Shown here in pieces: positions 34,503-42,608 of a DNA stretch of 64,000 nucleotides. Position 1 is the first letter of the stretch, and each line of letters opens with the position of its first letter. Position numbers and translations under genes: made by a program. This DNA comes from Taibaiella sp965229095 (GTDB lineage: Bacteria > Bacteroidota > Bacteroidia > Chitinophagales > Chitinophagaceae): contig OZ245855.1 of the NCBI GenBank assembly GCA_965229095.1, positions 744,001 to 808,000 on the forward strand. Direction: 5' to 3'. A model generated the notes under the pieces. That model was not told the origin of the DNA and made no database searches. It saw only the letters and a list, made by a program, of their open reading frames with translations.

Positions 34503-35903
34503 ATGGCCCTTAGCAAAATATGGAGTGCTTTTGTGATCATTGCTATCCTGGCCGCATCGGCCCAGTTGATGTTGAGCAATGATCATAATCGGATATACAG
34601 CAAAATGGTAACCGGCAAAGCGGGCGATACCACCATGACCCGTGTGTACGACAGTGCGCAAGTGCCCCGGGAAATGCTGACCCAATTGGCTGGCAAAAAG
34701 GAATACAAACAAGGTGAGGACCGGGTATTGCAACTGGACAACGGCAGCTATCTCAGCTATAAAGAGCAGGCTGCTGACGGTATACTGGCTACCTGCCGTT
34801 CGGCGGTAGAAATCTGTATCGGTCTTATCGGGATCATGGCTTTGTTCATGGGCTTTATGCGTATCGCGGAAAATGCAGGCGGTATCCGGCTGTTGTCCCG
34901 GATCATCGGCCCCTTTTTCTCCCGGCTTTTCCCGGAGATACCCAAGGGGCATCCGGCCATGGGACATATGATGCTCAACTTCTCGGCCAATTTGCTGGGG
35001 CTGGATAATGCCGCTACCCCTTTTGGCATCAAGGCCATGGAAAGCCTGCAGGAGCTGAACCCGGATAAAAGCAGGGCTACCAATGCCCAGATCATGTTCT
35101 TATGCCTGCATGCAGCCGGCCTTACCCTGATACCGGTTTCCATTATTGCCCTGCGGGCCAAAATGAACGCTGCCAACCCTACCGATATTTTCCTGCCTTG
35201 TATGATCGCTACTTTCGTAGCTACCCTTGCGGCTATGGGCATCGTGGCCCTGAGGCAAAAGATCAACCTGTTCCAGCCTGTGATACTGGCCTGGATACTG
35301 GGTATATCGGCCTTTATTGCAGCGCTTATCTGGTACCTGAGCCATATGGACAAGCAACGTATGGAAGTGTTTTCGGCCATGCTGAGCAACGGCCTTATCC
35401 TGCTTATCTTTTTTGTGATCGTTTTCGGGGCGCTGTACAAAAAGATCAATGTATTCGATGCTTTTGTAGAGGGTGCCAAAGGCGGCTTCGAGACTTCGGT
35501 AAAGATCATACCGTACCTGGTGGGTATGCTGGTAGCCATCAGTATGCTGCGTACCAGCGGGGTATTCGATATCATTACCGACGGCATGAAATACCTGTTT
35601 ACGGCATTGCACTTAAACACCAATATTGTAGATGCTTTACCTACCGCGATGATCAAACCCCTGAGCGGAAGCGGTGCAAGAGGCATGATGGTAGACACGA
35701 TGAAGGTATTCGGCCCCGATTCTTTTGCCGGCAGGCTGAGCTGTGTTTTCCAGGGTAGCTCCGATACTACTTTCTATGTGATCGCCGTTTATTTTGGTGC
35801 CGTAGGTGTTAAAAATACCCGTTACGCTATTGGCTCCATGTTGCTGGCCGACCTGGTAGGCATTCTTACCGCGATCATCATCTGCAGTTACTGGCCCTGG
35901 TAG
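34503..35903 (+). CDS. Fused SpmA-SpmB nucleoside-recognition (Gate) membrane protein
   Basis: A 466-residue protein with about ten membrane helices. The first half, after a soluble insert at about 30-95, carries SAVEICIGLIGIMALFMGFMRIAENAG and MMLNFSANLLGLDNAATPFGIKAMESL, the SpmA pattern. The second half has GGFETSVKIIPYLVGMLVAISMLRTSG and LPTAMIKPLSGSGARGMMVDTM, SpmB-like. In sporulating Firmicutes spmA and spmB are two genes for spore maturation. Bacteroidota have them fused, do not sporulate, and the role is unknown. It overlaps the convergent lipoprotein gene by 16 bases. Confidence 0.88.
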   Translation: MALSKIWSAFVIIAILAASAQLMLSNDHNRIYSKMVTGKAGDTTMTRVYDSAQVPREMLTQLAGKKEYKQGEDRVLQLDNGSYLSYKEQAADGILATCRSAVEICIGLIGIMALFMGFMRIAENAGGIRLLSRIIGPFFSRLFPEIPKGHPAMGHMMLNFSANLLGLDNAATPFGIKAMESLQELNPDKSRATNAQIMFLCLHAAGLTLIPVSIIALRAKMNAANPTDIFLPCMIATFVATLAAMGIVALRQKINLFQPVILAWILGISAFIAALIWYLSHMDKQRMEVFSAMLSNGLILLIFFVIVFGALYKKINVFDAFVEGAKGGFETSVKIIPYLVGMLVAISMLRTSGVFDIITDGMKYLFTALHLNTNIVDALPTAMIKPLSGSGARGMMVDTMKVFGPDSFAGRLSCVFQGSSDTTFYVIAVYFGAVGVKNTRYAIGSMLLADLVGILTAIIICSYWPW

Positions 35904-36355
35904 CTGCCTTTATAGTCGAGCAGGATAAGATCTCTTTCTTTTTTATCGACACGATAAACCTGGTCTTCGGCAATGATGAGGACAATCGGCTCTTTCAGTA
36001 TTTCGGGCCATTTTCCCTCGAACCCATACCGGCGAAAGGTATCGAGCCGCCAGTTGTTGTGTTTCATTTGCAGGTACAGCTTTCCTGAATCGGACCACCA
36101 TCGCCCGTCGACCACATTGGCACAGGTAAGCATATCGTAAGTAGAATCGGGATGCAGGCGCAGGTCGAACCCGGCCGAGAAGCTGTACAAGCCCTGCCAT
36201 CGGGCATTGAGCCGCTCGGTAAAATTCAATTCATGGCTAAGGTATCTTCCCGGCTTTGCCTGCAGGTAAGGCGGTTCCGGCACTTCTTTGTAACGGGTAC
36301 AGGAAAGGGATAAAAGCGACAGGCAATAGAGTAGGTATTTTATGGCGGGCAACAA
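35888..36355 (-). CDS. Predicted lipoprotein of unknown function
   Basis: A 155-residue protein. The start MLPAIKYLLYCLSLLSLSCT is a lipoprotein signal with the lipobox LSLSC. The rest is mixed and mostly polar, with GRYLSHELNFTERLNARWQGLYSF and a Tyr/Trp-rich core, and looks like a small beta-rich, lipocalin-like fold, although I do not recognise a family. Its end overlaps the convergent Spm-type gene by 16 bases. Confidence 0.65.
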   Translation of the reverse strand: MLPAIKYLLYCLSLLSLSCTRYKEVPEPPYLQAKPGRYLSHELNFTERLNARWQGLYSFSAGFDLRLHPDSTYDMLTCANVVDGRWWSDSGKLYLQMKHNNWRLDTFRRYGFEGKWPEILKEPIVLIIAEDQVYRVDKKERDLILLDYKGSYQGQ

Positions 36356-36377
36356 TTACGCTCGGAAAGCCGTTACG

Positions 36378-36420
36378 AATAACAAAGCAAGTCCTGTTAT
36401 AACGGACTTGCTTTGTTATT
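36378..36420 (-). terminator. Terminator of the DUF5686 gene
   Basis: A 17-bp perfect stem (AATAACAAAGCAAGTCC/GGACTTGCTTTGTTATT) with a 9-base loop lies about 50 bases beyond the minus-strand stop codon. Confidence 0.85.
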
Positions 36421-36469
36421 ATTTCGCTATACCCGTGGCTGTCAGGATGCAGACAGGCGTTAACCGTTC

Positions 36470-39001
36470 TTATTCGCCGCGGCCATTGTTTACGCCGAGC
36501 AACTGCCACAGCACATCGCCCAGGCCTATGCGTACGCCTACCGAAGGTTTGCCCCTACCACTTTCATAACCGGCTACCAGGTCTACACGGCCAAAGCGGA
36601 ACATCTTGACCCCGATGTTTTCCAGCCCTGCAAATACCTCGGCATAATAATTATTCTTATCGATATATAAGGCATTGGAGCCTGCTACCAGGTGCCAGTT
36701 CAGCCTGCGGAATACCGGAATTTTATTGGTCAGCCAGCCGTTGAGGTGCCATTCTACATGGCCCTGTCCATAGATATCGGCAGTATTGCTGAAACGGTAA
36801 TAAGGCGCCAGTTGGAAGCTGTTCAGGTAAGGGTTGGCCAGGAAAGTCTGGTTACCGAATAAATGCTTCATATCAGGAACACCCACGTACTTGCTGTTGA
36901 AGAAGCCGCCGGCCATGAGGCGGTAATTTACCGTACCCAGCAAACGCAGGTTGACGCTATGCTCCACATCCACGCTCCATTTATCAAAATCCGATTTGCT
37001 GTCAAAAATATTGGGTATGCCCTTGGTGTATCTTGCCGTGAAGATAGGGGCACTGCTGCTGACCGCTGTTTTGTACTGGGGATACTTAATATAACGCCAG
37101 CCCGGCTGGTAGCTTATCGAAGCGTTGACCAGGGCTGCATTATGTTCCTCGAACAAAGGCAGGTTGGCCGGCTGGTTAGGCGTAAGGTTCTTTTTCTTGC
37201 CATCGCCAAAAGTATAGTCTGTCGTATTTTCCAAAGGAGTACGATGCTCGTAGGCCAACCCCAGAGAGGCTTTTAAACCATTACCCCAGGTGCGTTGTAC
37301 GTTAAACCTGCCATGAAGGCTTTCGTAGATCTTCATATAGTTCTGGCCGCCGAAGAGGGTATACAGCTCATTGATCATCGGGGTAATGGGATTGTCGTTG
37401 TTCAGTTGATAGATATACTGCCCGCCTTGTAAATTAAAGCGCCAGCCCCGGCCTTTCCATTTGGGGTCCATGATCGTATAGCTCATCTTGAGCAAAGGAT
37501 TATAATGGGTATTGCTGAAACCGTAACGGTTGAGCAGGTCCATGTTGAATGTCTTATTGGGGCCTATTCTATGGGTCCAGGACAGGGTAAGTGTTGCGTT
37601 CAAACCCTCCACTGTGTTGTACGCAATGGAACTCAACAAAGGTTTCATGCTCCATACATCGTTGCCACGCCTTATCGATGGACCGGAAATCAGGAAGCTG
37701 CTGAGGCCAAGATCGGTATGCGGTATCTTGCTCAGGGAATCAGCTTTTTCTTTGCGGAAAGTATACAAGCTATCCTTTCTCTTAAAATCCTTTACCTCAT
37801 CCAGCTCCAGTGGTATAGGGCGGATCGTATCCCAGTAGGCCGTAGTACGGTTATTAGCAGCCGTATCGTATTCCGAAATTACTTTGCCGGCAAACTTACC
37901 GGGTGCTATGGGCTGATTGACTTTCTGATTGCGGTAAGCCGTAACAAAATTACCGGCGGCCTCGATGCCCAGCAGGCTGATAACAGGGTACAGCACCTGG
38001 CTCTGGATGATCCAGAGGTCTTTGGCAACGGGCATATAGGTTTGCTCAAACTTCAGGGTATCGAGCAGGTCCATTTGTGATTCTTTGGTCAGCTTCAGGT
38101 CCACACTCTGGAATACCCATTCGTCGTCTACTACATATACGTAACCGCTGAAGAGTGGCTCGAATTTGCGTTTCGGGATCACCTGTATCTTATTGATCAT
38201 GCGATCGCCATCCAGGTAGCTTCCCAGAAATTTATACTTGTAGTACAGGAATGCATTGCTGTTGGCCGGCGATACAAAACCACGCTTGTTCAGGCCTTCC
38301 ATGATCGGGATATTATTATCGTATATATTGGTGATGGGCGGCATAGTAGCGAAGCCTACGCCTTTAGGGTCGCCGCTTTCCCGGATCGAGACTACCCTGG
38401 TAAATTCATCGCCGGGCGCCTGGTGCGCATACTGGGTATATTCTTCCAGCAGGTACAAAATACCTCTTCCCGCCGAATCCAGGCCCATCTCTTCTTTTTC
38501 CTTGATCGATTCCTCGTCGTTCACCTTAAGAGAAATACCCATGATCTTATCCGGCATTTTGCGCAGGCGCAACACTCCTTTAAGATAAACGTCGGTTTCG
38601 AAAGTCTTGACGAGGTCGGCATGGTATTTTCTTTTGGCAATCACCTTGCGCATGATAGGGTAGGCCGGGTCTTCCCCGTTGGCCTTGATCGTTACTTCTT
38701 TTACTTCCAGTCGCTGGGGTTGTAATTTAAAATTGACTTCTTTCTCCGTGGCCGTATTTACCTGCCGGGTTACCGGTTGATAGCCTATATACTGGGCCGT
38801 AATGCTGTGCGTTCCATCCTGGAGGTCCAGGGTATAGTAACCGTCGCCGTTGGCCGAGGTGCCATTCGTGGTTCCTTTTTCCAGTACAGTGGCGAAAGGC
38901 AGGCCTTCGCCGTTTTCATCGGTAATACGTCCTTTAATAGTAGCTGCGGAAAGAGTGTGGCTGATAAGCACAAGCAGGAGCAGGGGCGTAAATAATTTCA
39001 T
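36470..39001 (-). CDS. DUF5686 outer-membrane protein with carboxypeptidase-like regulatory domain
   Basis: A 843-residue protein. The ATG at 39001 gives a signal peptide (MKLFTPLLLLVLISHTLSA); 16 codons upstream are open but not signal-like. Residues 20-105 form a CarboxypepD_reg-like domain (IKGRITDENGEGLPFATVLEKGTTNGTSANGDGYYTL), typical of TonB-linked proteins. The remainder is the DUF5686 family (AYPIMRKVIAKRKYHADLVKTFETDVYLKG, FEPLFSGYVYVVDDEWVFQSVDLKLT) and ends in many beta-strands (VDLVAGYESGRGKPSVGVRIGLG), a likely beta-barrel. It is a probable outer-membrane protein of unknown function. An inverted repeat lies 53 bases upstream. Confidence 0.85.
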   Translation of the reverse strand: MKLFTPLLLLVLISHTLSAATIKGRITDENGEGLPFATVLEKGTTNGTSANGDGYYTLDLQDGTHSITAQYIGYQPVTRQVNTATEKEVNFKLQPQRLEVKEVTIKANGEDPAYPIMRKVIAKRKYHADLVKTFETDVYLKGVLRLRKMPDKIMGISLKVNDEESIKEKEEMGLDSAGRGILYLLEEYTQYAHQAPGDEFTRVVSIRESGDPKGVGFATMPPITNIYDNNIPIMEGLNKRGFVSPANSNAFLYYKYKFLGSYLDGDRMINKIQVIPKRKFEPLFSGYVYVVDDEWVFQSVDLKLTKESQMDLLDTLKFEQTYMPVAKDLWIIQSQVLYPVISLLGIEAAGNFVTAYRNQKVNQPIAPGKFAGKVISEYDTAANNRTTAYWDTIRPIPLELDEVKDFKRKDSLYTFRKEKADSLSKIPHTDLGLSSFLISGPSIRRGNDVWSMKPLLSSIAYNTVEGLNATLTLSWTHRIGPNKTFNMDLLNRYGFSNTHYNPLLKMSYTIMDPKWKGRGWRFNLQGGQYIYQLNNDNPITPMINELYTLFGGQNYMKIYESLHGRFNVQRTWGNGLKASLGLAYEHRTPLENTTDYTFGDGKKKNLTPNQPANLPLFEEHNAALVNASISYQPGWRYIKYPQYKTAVSSSAPIFTARYTKGIPNIFDSKSDFDKWSVDVEHSVNLRLLGTVNYRLMAGGFFNSKYVGVPDMKHLFGNQTFLANPYLNSFQLAPYYRFSNTADIYGQGHVEWHLNGWLTNKIPVFRRLNWHLVAGSNALYIDKNNYYAEVFAGLENIGVKMFRFGRVDLVAGYESGRGKPSVGVRIGLGDVLWQLLGVNNGRGE

Positions 39002-39053
39002 GGATATTATTGGCTGATTAAAAAAGTGATGCTGCTTTTTGGCGGACAAGATA

Positions 39054-39088
39054 ATACAGTATTTTTATTTAGTAATTAAATACTGTAT
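39054..39088. promoter_or_regulatory. Inverted repeat upstream of the DUF5686 gene
   Basis: A perfect 11-bp dyad (ATACAGTATTT-N13-AAATACTGTAT) lies about 53 bases ahead of the minus-strand start. A TATCTTG (39048-39054, minus) may be the -7 box and abuts the dyad, so the dyad covers the expected -33 region. Confidence 0.45.
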
Positions 39089-39362
39089 CGTTTTGAGGAC
39101 AGGGAAGTTACAAGTAAAAACATTTTTTTTCATAGATCACAAATAAGAGCGTTTTAAGCCGGGTAGCGTTTTATGATACAAACCTATTGCAGATCGCCGG
39201 TAACTTTGTTCAGAATTCGACCAATTTGTATTGGCTGGCGACCAATGCGGGTAAAATTTTTTTGTCGAAGAATAAGGGCAATTCGTCTAAGGCCGATAGC
39301 CCTTTTATGTCCCCTAAAGTTTCTTTTCCCGTAAAGAAGGGGATTCCTTTACGGTTATTTAC

Positions 39363-39370
39363 TACTTTTG
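39363..39370 (+). promoter_or_regulatory. -7 box of purB
   Basis: TACTTTTG, followed by CAGCC and the ATG of purB. The box ends 5 bases before the start codon, so a leaderless mRNA is predicted. Its 13 bases are identical to those ahead of atpD. Confidence 0.55.
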
Positions 39371-39375
39371 CAGCC

Positions 39376-40725
39376 ATGAATTTAACGCCACTTTCCGCCA
39401 TCAGCCCCGTTGACGGCCGTTACCGCAAACAGCTTGAAGAGCTTGCTCCTTATTTTTCCGAATTCGGACTGATCCGTTACCGTATCCGTGTCGAGATCGA
39501 ATATTTCCTGGCCCTGGCTGCGGAAGGCATTTTTAAACTGCCTGCCAGCATCAAGCCAGCTAAGCTCAGGAGTATCTACGAAGCATTGACGGAAGAACAG
39601 GCCCAGCAGGTAAAGGATACCGAGAAGGTAACCAACCACGATGTGAAGGCAGTGGAATACTTTATAAAAGAACAATTACAAGCCCTGGGTGGCGAGGAGT
39701 GCGCTGAGTGGGTACACTTTGGCCTTACTTCCCAGGATGTGAATAATACATCGATTCCTTTGCTCTGGAAAGAGGCGCTGGAAGAGGTGTATATGCCAGC
39801 CCTGCTTAACCTTGTGGCTTCTCTGGAAAAAATGGCCAAAAGCTGGAGTAAAGTGCCGATGTTGGCGCGTACTCATGGACAGGCGGCTTCCCCTACCACT
39901 TTAGGTAAAGAGATCATGGTCTTCGTGGAAAGGTTGCAGAACCAGGTCGAGCTTTTCTCCTATATACCTTATGCCGCCAAGTTCGGCGGTGCTACCGGTA
40001 ACTTCAACGCCCATCATGTAGCCTTTGGTAAAAAGAACTGGATTGCTTTCGGGAACGATTTCGTAAACGAAAAACTAGGGCTGCAAAGGATGCAGTTCAC
40101 GACACAGATCGAGCATTACGATAACCTGGCCGCACATTTCGACGCGCTTAAAAGGATCAATACCATCCTGGTCGATCTTTGCCGCGATATATGGACTTAT
40201 GTTTCCGTCGACTACTTCAAACAAAAAACCAAGAAAGGTGAAGTGGGTTCCAGCGCTATGCCGCATAAGGTGAACCCGATCGATTTTGAGAATGCGGAAG
40301 GTAACCTGGGTGTGGCTAATGCGCTGTACGAGCATCTTTCGGCAAAATTGCCGGTAAGCCGCCTGCAACGGGACCTTACCGATTCCACGGTATTGCGCAA
40401 TATAGGCGTGCCGGTAGGACATGCTTTATTAGCCCTTAAATCGATAGAAAAAGGGTTGGGCAAGCTGGTGCTGAACGATGCCAAGCTCAACGAAGACCTG
40501 GAAAACAACTGGGCCGTAGTAGCAGAAGCGATACAGACAATATTGCGCCGGGAAAAATTCCCGAAGCCATACGAGGCATTGAAAGATCTTACCCGTGGCC
40601 AGCAGGCGATCACCAAGAAAACGATGCATGCCTTTATCGAAGGCCTGGATGTATCGGCCAAAGTGAAGAAAGAGCTGTTGGCAATCACACCGCAAAACTA
40701 TACGGGGGTTAATCCTGCTTATTAA
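39376..40725 (+). CDS. purB: Adenylosuccinate lyase
   Basis: A 449-residue enzyme acting twice in AMP synthesis: it splits SAICAR and adenylosuccinate, releasing fumarate. MNLTPLSAISPVDGRYRKQLEELAPYFSEFGLIRYR is the normal N-terminus and fixes the ATG at 39376. The frame runs further upstream, but that stretch contains the promoter. FGLTSQDVNNTSIPLLW, ARTHGQAASPTTLGKE and the signature GSSAMPHKVNPIDFENAEGNLG with the catalytic Ser loop are all present. A terminator follows. Confidence 0.97.
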   Translation: MNLTPLSAISPVDGRYRKQLEELAPYFSEFGLIRYRIRVEIEYFLALAAEGIFKLPASIKPAKLRSIYEALTEEQAQQVKDTEKVTNHDVKAVEYFIKEQLQALGGEECAEWVHFGLTSQDVNNTSIPLLWKEALEEVYMPALLNLVASLEKMAKSWSKVPMLARTHGQAASPTTLGKEIMVFVERLQNQVELFSYIPYAAKFGGATGNFNAHHVAFGKKNWIAFGNDFVNEKLGLQRMQFTTQIEHYDNLAAHFDALKRINTILVDLCRDIWTYVSVDYFKQKTKKGEVGSSAMPHKVNPIDFENAEGNLGVANALYEHLSAKLPVSRLQRDLTDSTVLRNIGVPVGHALLALKSIEKGLGKLVLNDAKLNEDLENNWAVVAEAIQTILRREKFPKPYEALKDLTRGQQAITKKTMHAFIEGLDVSAKVKKELLAITPQNYTGVNPAY

Positions 40726-40742
40726 ATAAACCCTGATACTAC

Positions 40743-40769
40743 GAAGCACCCGGCATTAGCGGGTGCTTC
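40743..40769 (+). terminator. Terminator after purB
   Basis: A 10-bp stem, GAAGCACCCG/CGGGTGCTTC, with a 7-base loop, 17 bases after the stop codon, in a convergent gap. Confidence 0.7.
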
Positions 40770-40782
40770 ATCGTATATTTCT

Positions 40783-41226
40783 TTACCGGTAAGGTGTCAA
40801 TCCTTTTTCCTGCAATAGTTGCTGCTCATCACCCGTGATGTAGGCAAATATTTTTACTTTCCCGTCCATTACCTGTACAAAGTAATGTACATCGAATCCG
40901 ATCTCTTCGCGATTGCCTTCTTTTTTCTCGTAAAGGGATTGCCAGTGTACCTTTACCATAGCATGATACTCGTCCAGTGCGGTTATCGTTTTGGAGCCTA
41001 TCTTCATCGATACCGTGCCGATGCTTTTATAGAATGCATAGCCCTTGGGTATTGCTTCTTTAAACCGTTCATCATTTTTGCTGCATACGATACCTGCCGG
41101 GCTTGCCTCTACAAAGCAGGCAGCAAAGCTATCGACCGTGTTCTCTATATCGGGAGCTTCCCCTTTAAGTGCCTTATTAAACCGGGATGCATAATCATCA
41201 AAAAACTGGTGGATCAATTCTTTCAT
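40783..41226 (-). CDS. NTF2-like fold protein
   Basis: A 147-residue protein of the NTF2-like / SnoaL-like type: an N-terminal helix pair (IHQFFDDYASRFNKALKG), ENTVDSFAACFVEASPAGIVCSKN, and beta-strands with W/Y-rich segments (YHAMVKVHWQSLYEKKEGNREEIGFDVHYFVQVMDGKVKIFAYITGDEQQ). No signal peptide. No catalytic residues can be named with confidence; such proteins bind or convert small molecules. It is followed on the same strand by nothing and preceded by a DUF4919 gene 36 bases upstream, so a two-gene unit is likely. Confidence 0.7.
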   Translation of the reverse strand: MKELIHQFFDDYASRFNKALKGEAPDIENTVDSFAACFVEASPAGIVCSKNDERFKEAIPKGYAFYKSIGTVSMKIGSKTITALDEYHAMVKVHWQSLYEKKEGNREEIGFDVHYFVQVMDGKVKIFAYITGDEQQLLQEKGLTPYR

Positions 41227-41261
41227 AAAAGGTGACCTGTTTAAAAAAGTTAAGTGTTGTC

Positions 41262-41972
41262 TTATTTCGGGACAGGGCTTTTGCCCTGAGGTGCGGCCGT
41301 GGTATTGACTGCGTGCTGGACGGCGAAAAAAAGTACTACAGATTGTTTTTGCCCGTCCCTTTTGAAAAGCATCTCCAGCTTATAGCAAAAGTTTCCCTTG
41401 CTATCCTCCGCTGATCCCGAGCGGCCCGGATCGGCATGGTAATATTTATCGACAAAATTCTGCCCGTCATAAGGCCCGATCGAAAAAATAGCAGACTCGG
41501 GATCATGGCCACTGCCGCTCCAATCCATAGCGGCCATGATCCGTCCAAACTGTTCCTTATAAAATGCTGCGCTATCTTTTCTGCCAAGCTGGTGGAAGGC
41601 GTAAGCCTTTTCGATAATCGCGGATTGGTTCAGCGGATGCCGTTGCAAAAAAGTATCGCAAACCAGGATAGCCTCTTTGTATTTCGCTTCGTTGTTCAGG
41701 CGGTAAACCCGTTTTTCCGTTTCTATATCCTCGTAAGGCCTGAAGCCGGGTAAACCAGTGTACCCGATCATCAGGTACAACATCTCGGTTACAGTAAGGG
41801 TAGTATCTTGTGCCAGGAAGCGGGGCAGCAACCGGGGATAATATAAAGCATCCGCTTTGTCCCGGCTTCGGTTCAATCCCTTTTCGTAGTCCCTGTTGTA
41901 ATCAAACGACTGTCCCTGTACCAGGTCGGTACAATAAAAGGTCAGCAAAAGCAGGGCGAGATATTTCATCAA
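41262..41972 (-). CDS. DUF4919 family exported protein
   Basis: A 236-residue protein with a signal peptide (MMKYLALLLLTFYCTDLVQGQ). YYPRLLPRFLAQDTTLTVTEMLYLMIGYTGLPGFRPYEDIETEKRVYRLNNEAKYKEAILVCDTFLQRHPLN followed by AYAFHQLGRKDSAAFY and GPYDGQNFVDKYY match the DUF4919 family, found mainly in Bacteroidota. The middle has TPR-like helices. Function is unknown. It probably forms a unit with the NTF2-like gene downstream. Confidence 0.8.
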   Translation of the reverse strand: MMKYLALLLLTFYCTDLVQGQSFDYNRDYEKGLNRSRDKADALYYPRLLPRFLAQDTTLTVTEMLYLMIGYTGLPGFRPYEDIETEKRVYRLNNEAKYKEAILVCDTFLQRHPLNQSAIIEKAYAFHQLGRKDSAAFYKEQFGRIMAAMDWSGSGHDPESAIFSIGPYDGQNFVDKYYHADPGRSGSAEDSKGNFCYKLEMLFKRDGQKQSVVLFFAVQHAVNTTAAPQGKSPVPK

Positions 41973-42124
41973 TTGTATTGTCGCTATTGAGCGGCAAAGA
42001 TACAGTTGCCATAAACATGTCGGGAATAGGAGATGTGAAGTATGACAAAAGGCCCAATCGATACCTGTCTAGGCTATAGTTTACATTAGCGTGAAAAATA
42101 TTTAAAGAAGAAAGACTTTCTTGA

Positions 42125-42154
42125 TTGAAAATCAAAAACATTGTTTTACTTTTG
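42125..42154 (+). promoter_or_regulatory. Promoter of tRNA-Lys
   Basis: TTG (42125-42127), 19 bases, then TACTTTTG (42147-42154). This is the best match in the window to the Bacteroidota consensus and lies 23 bases before the tRNA. Confidence 0.75.
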
Positions 42155-42177
42155 CACTCCGTTCAACGGAAGCGGTT

Positions 42178-42250
42178 GATTTCGTAGCTCAGTTGGTAGA
42201 GCAATACACTTTTAATGTATGGGCCCTGGGTTCGAGTCCCAGCGGGATCA
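42178..42250 (+). tRNA. tRNA-Lys (anticodon TTT)
   Basis: A 73-base cloverleaf: acceptor GATTTCG/CGGGATC, D arm GCTC..GAGC, anticodon arm ATACA-CTTTTAA-TGTAT, T arm CTGGG-TTCGAGT-CCCAG, and discriminator A. No CCA is encoded. It borders the acquired island on its 3' side, a common place for integration. Confidence 0.97.
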
Positions 42251-42263
42251 CTAGAGAAAGATT

Positions 42264-42293
42264 AGCCTCCTGATTATCAGGAGGCTTTCTTTT
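42264..42293 (+). terminator. Terminator of tRNA-Lys
   Basis: A 10-bp stem (AGCCTCCTGA/TCAGGAGGCT) with a 3-base loop, followed by a T-rich run. Confidence 0.85.
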
Positions 42294-42608
42294 TTAGTCG
42301 AGTTTTTAGTCGAGTAACTTGCAATTTTTTCAAAAATCTTCCGACACTTTATCGTACCTAACGTGTCTTTACAAAGGTACCGTATTTATTGAACTTCATC
42401 TTGGACGGATTATAGAAACGTGACGTACTATTGAACGTTCTTAAGGAGTAAACTATCTTCTTAAACTAAGTGTTATAATTCTGAATCAAAGAATCTGGAT
42501 AATATCACTATTAATTTGAGATAAAATTCTTATTTTGAGTTTTATTATTAAGGCTCTATAATGAAATTTTGTACCTTCGCGAGTTTTTATTAAATCCAAT
42601 CTATAGCA
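42291..42608. other. AT-rich gap with a tandem 12-bp repeat, start of the island
   Basis: Immediately after the tRNA terminator the 12-mer TTTTTAGTCGAG occurs twice in tandem (42291-42302 and 42303-42314). The rest, to the ATPase start at 42609, is strongly AT-rich and shows no gene. TACCTTCG at 42572-42579 could be the -7 box of the ATPase gene. The repeats may mark an old attachment site or be integrase-arm sites; neither is proven. Confidence 0.45.

Noticed and set aside
34757..35698. A 313-codon minus-strand frame under the SpmAB fusion
   Set aside because: The sense strand encodes a recognised membrane protein; the antisense frame is rich in Ile, Ser and Arg without domain pattern.
42178..42250. 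A CRISPR or att duplication of the tRNA-Lys 3' end downstream
   Set aside because: I looked for copies of the T-arm and acceptor end from 42.3 to 55 kb and saw none.
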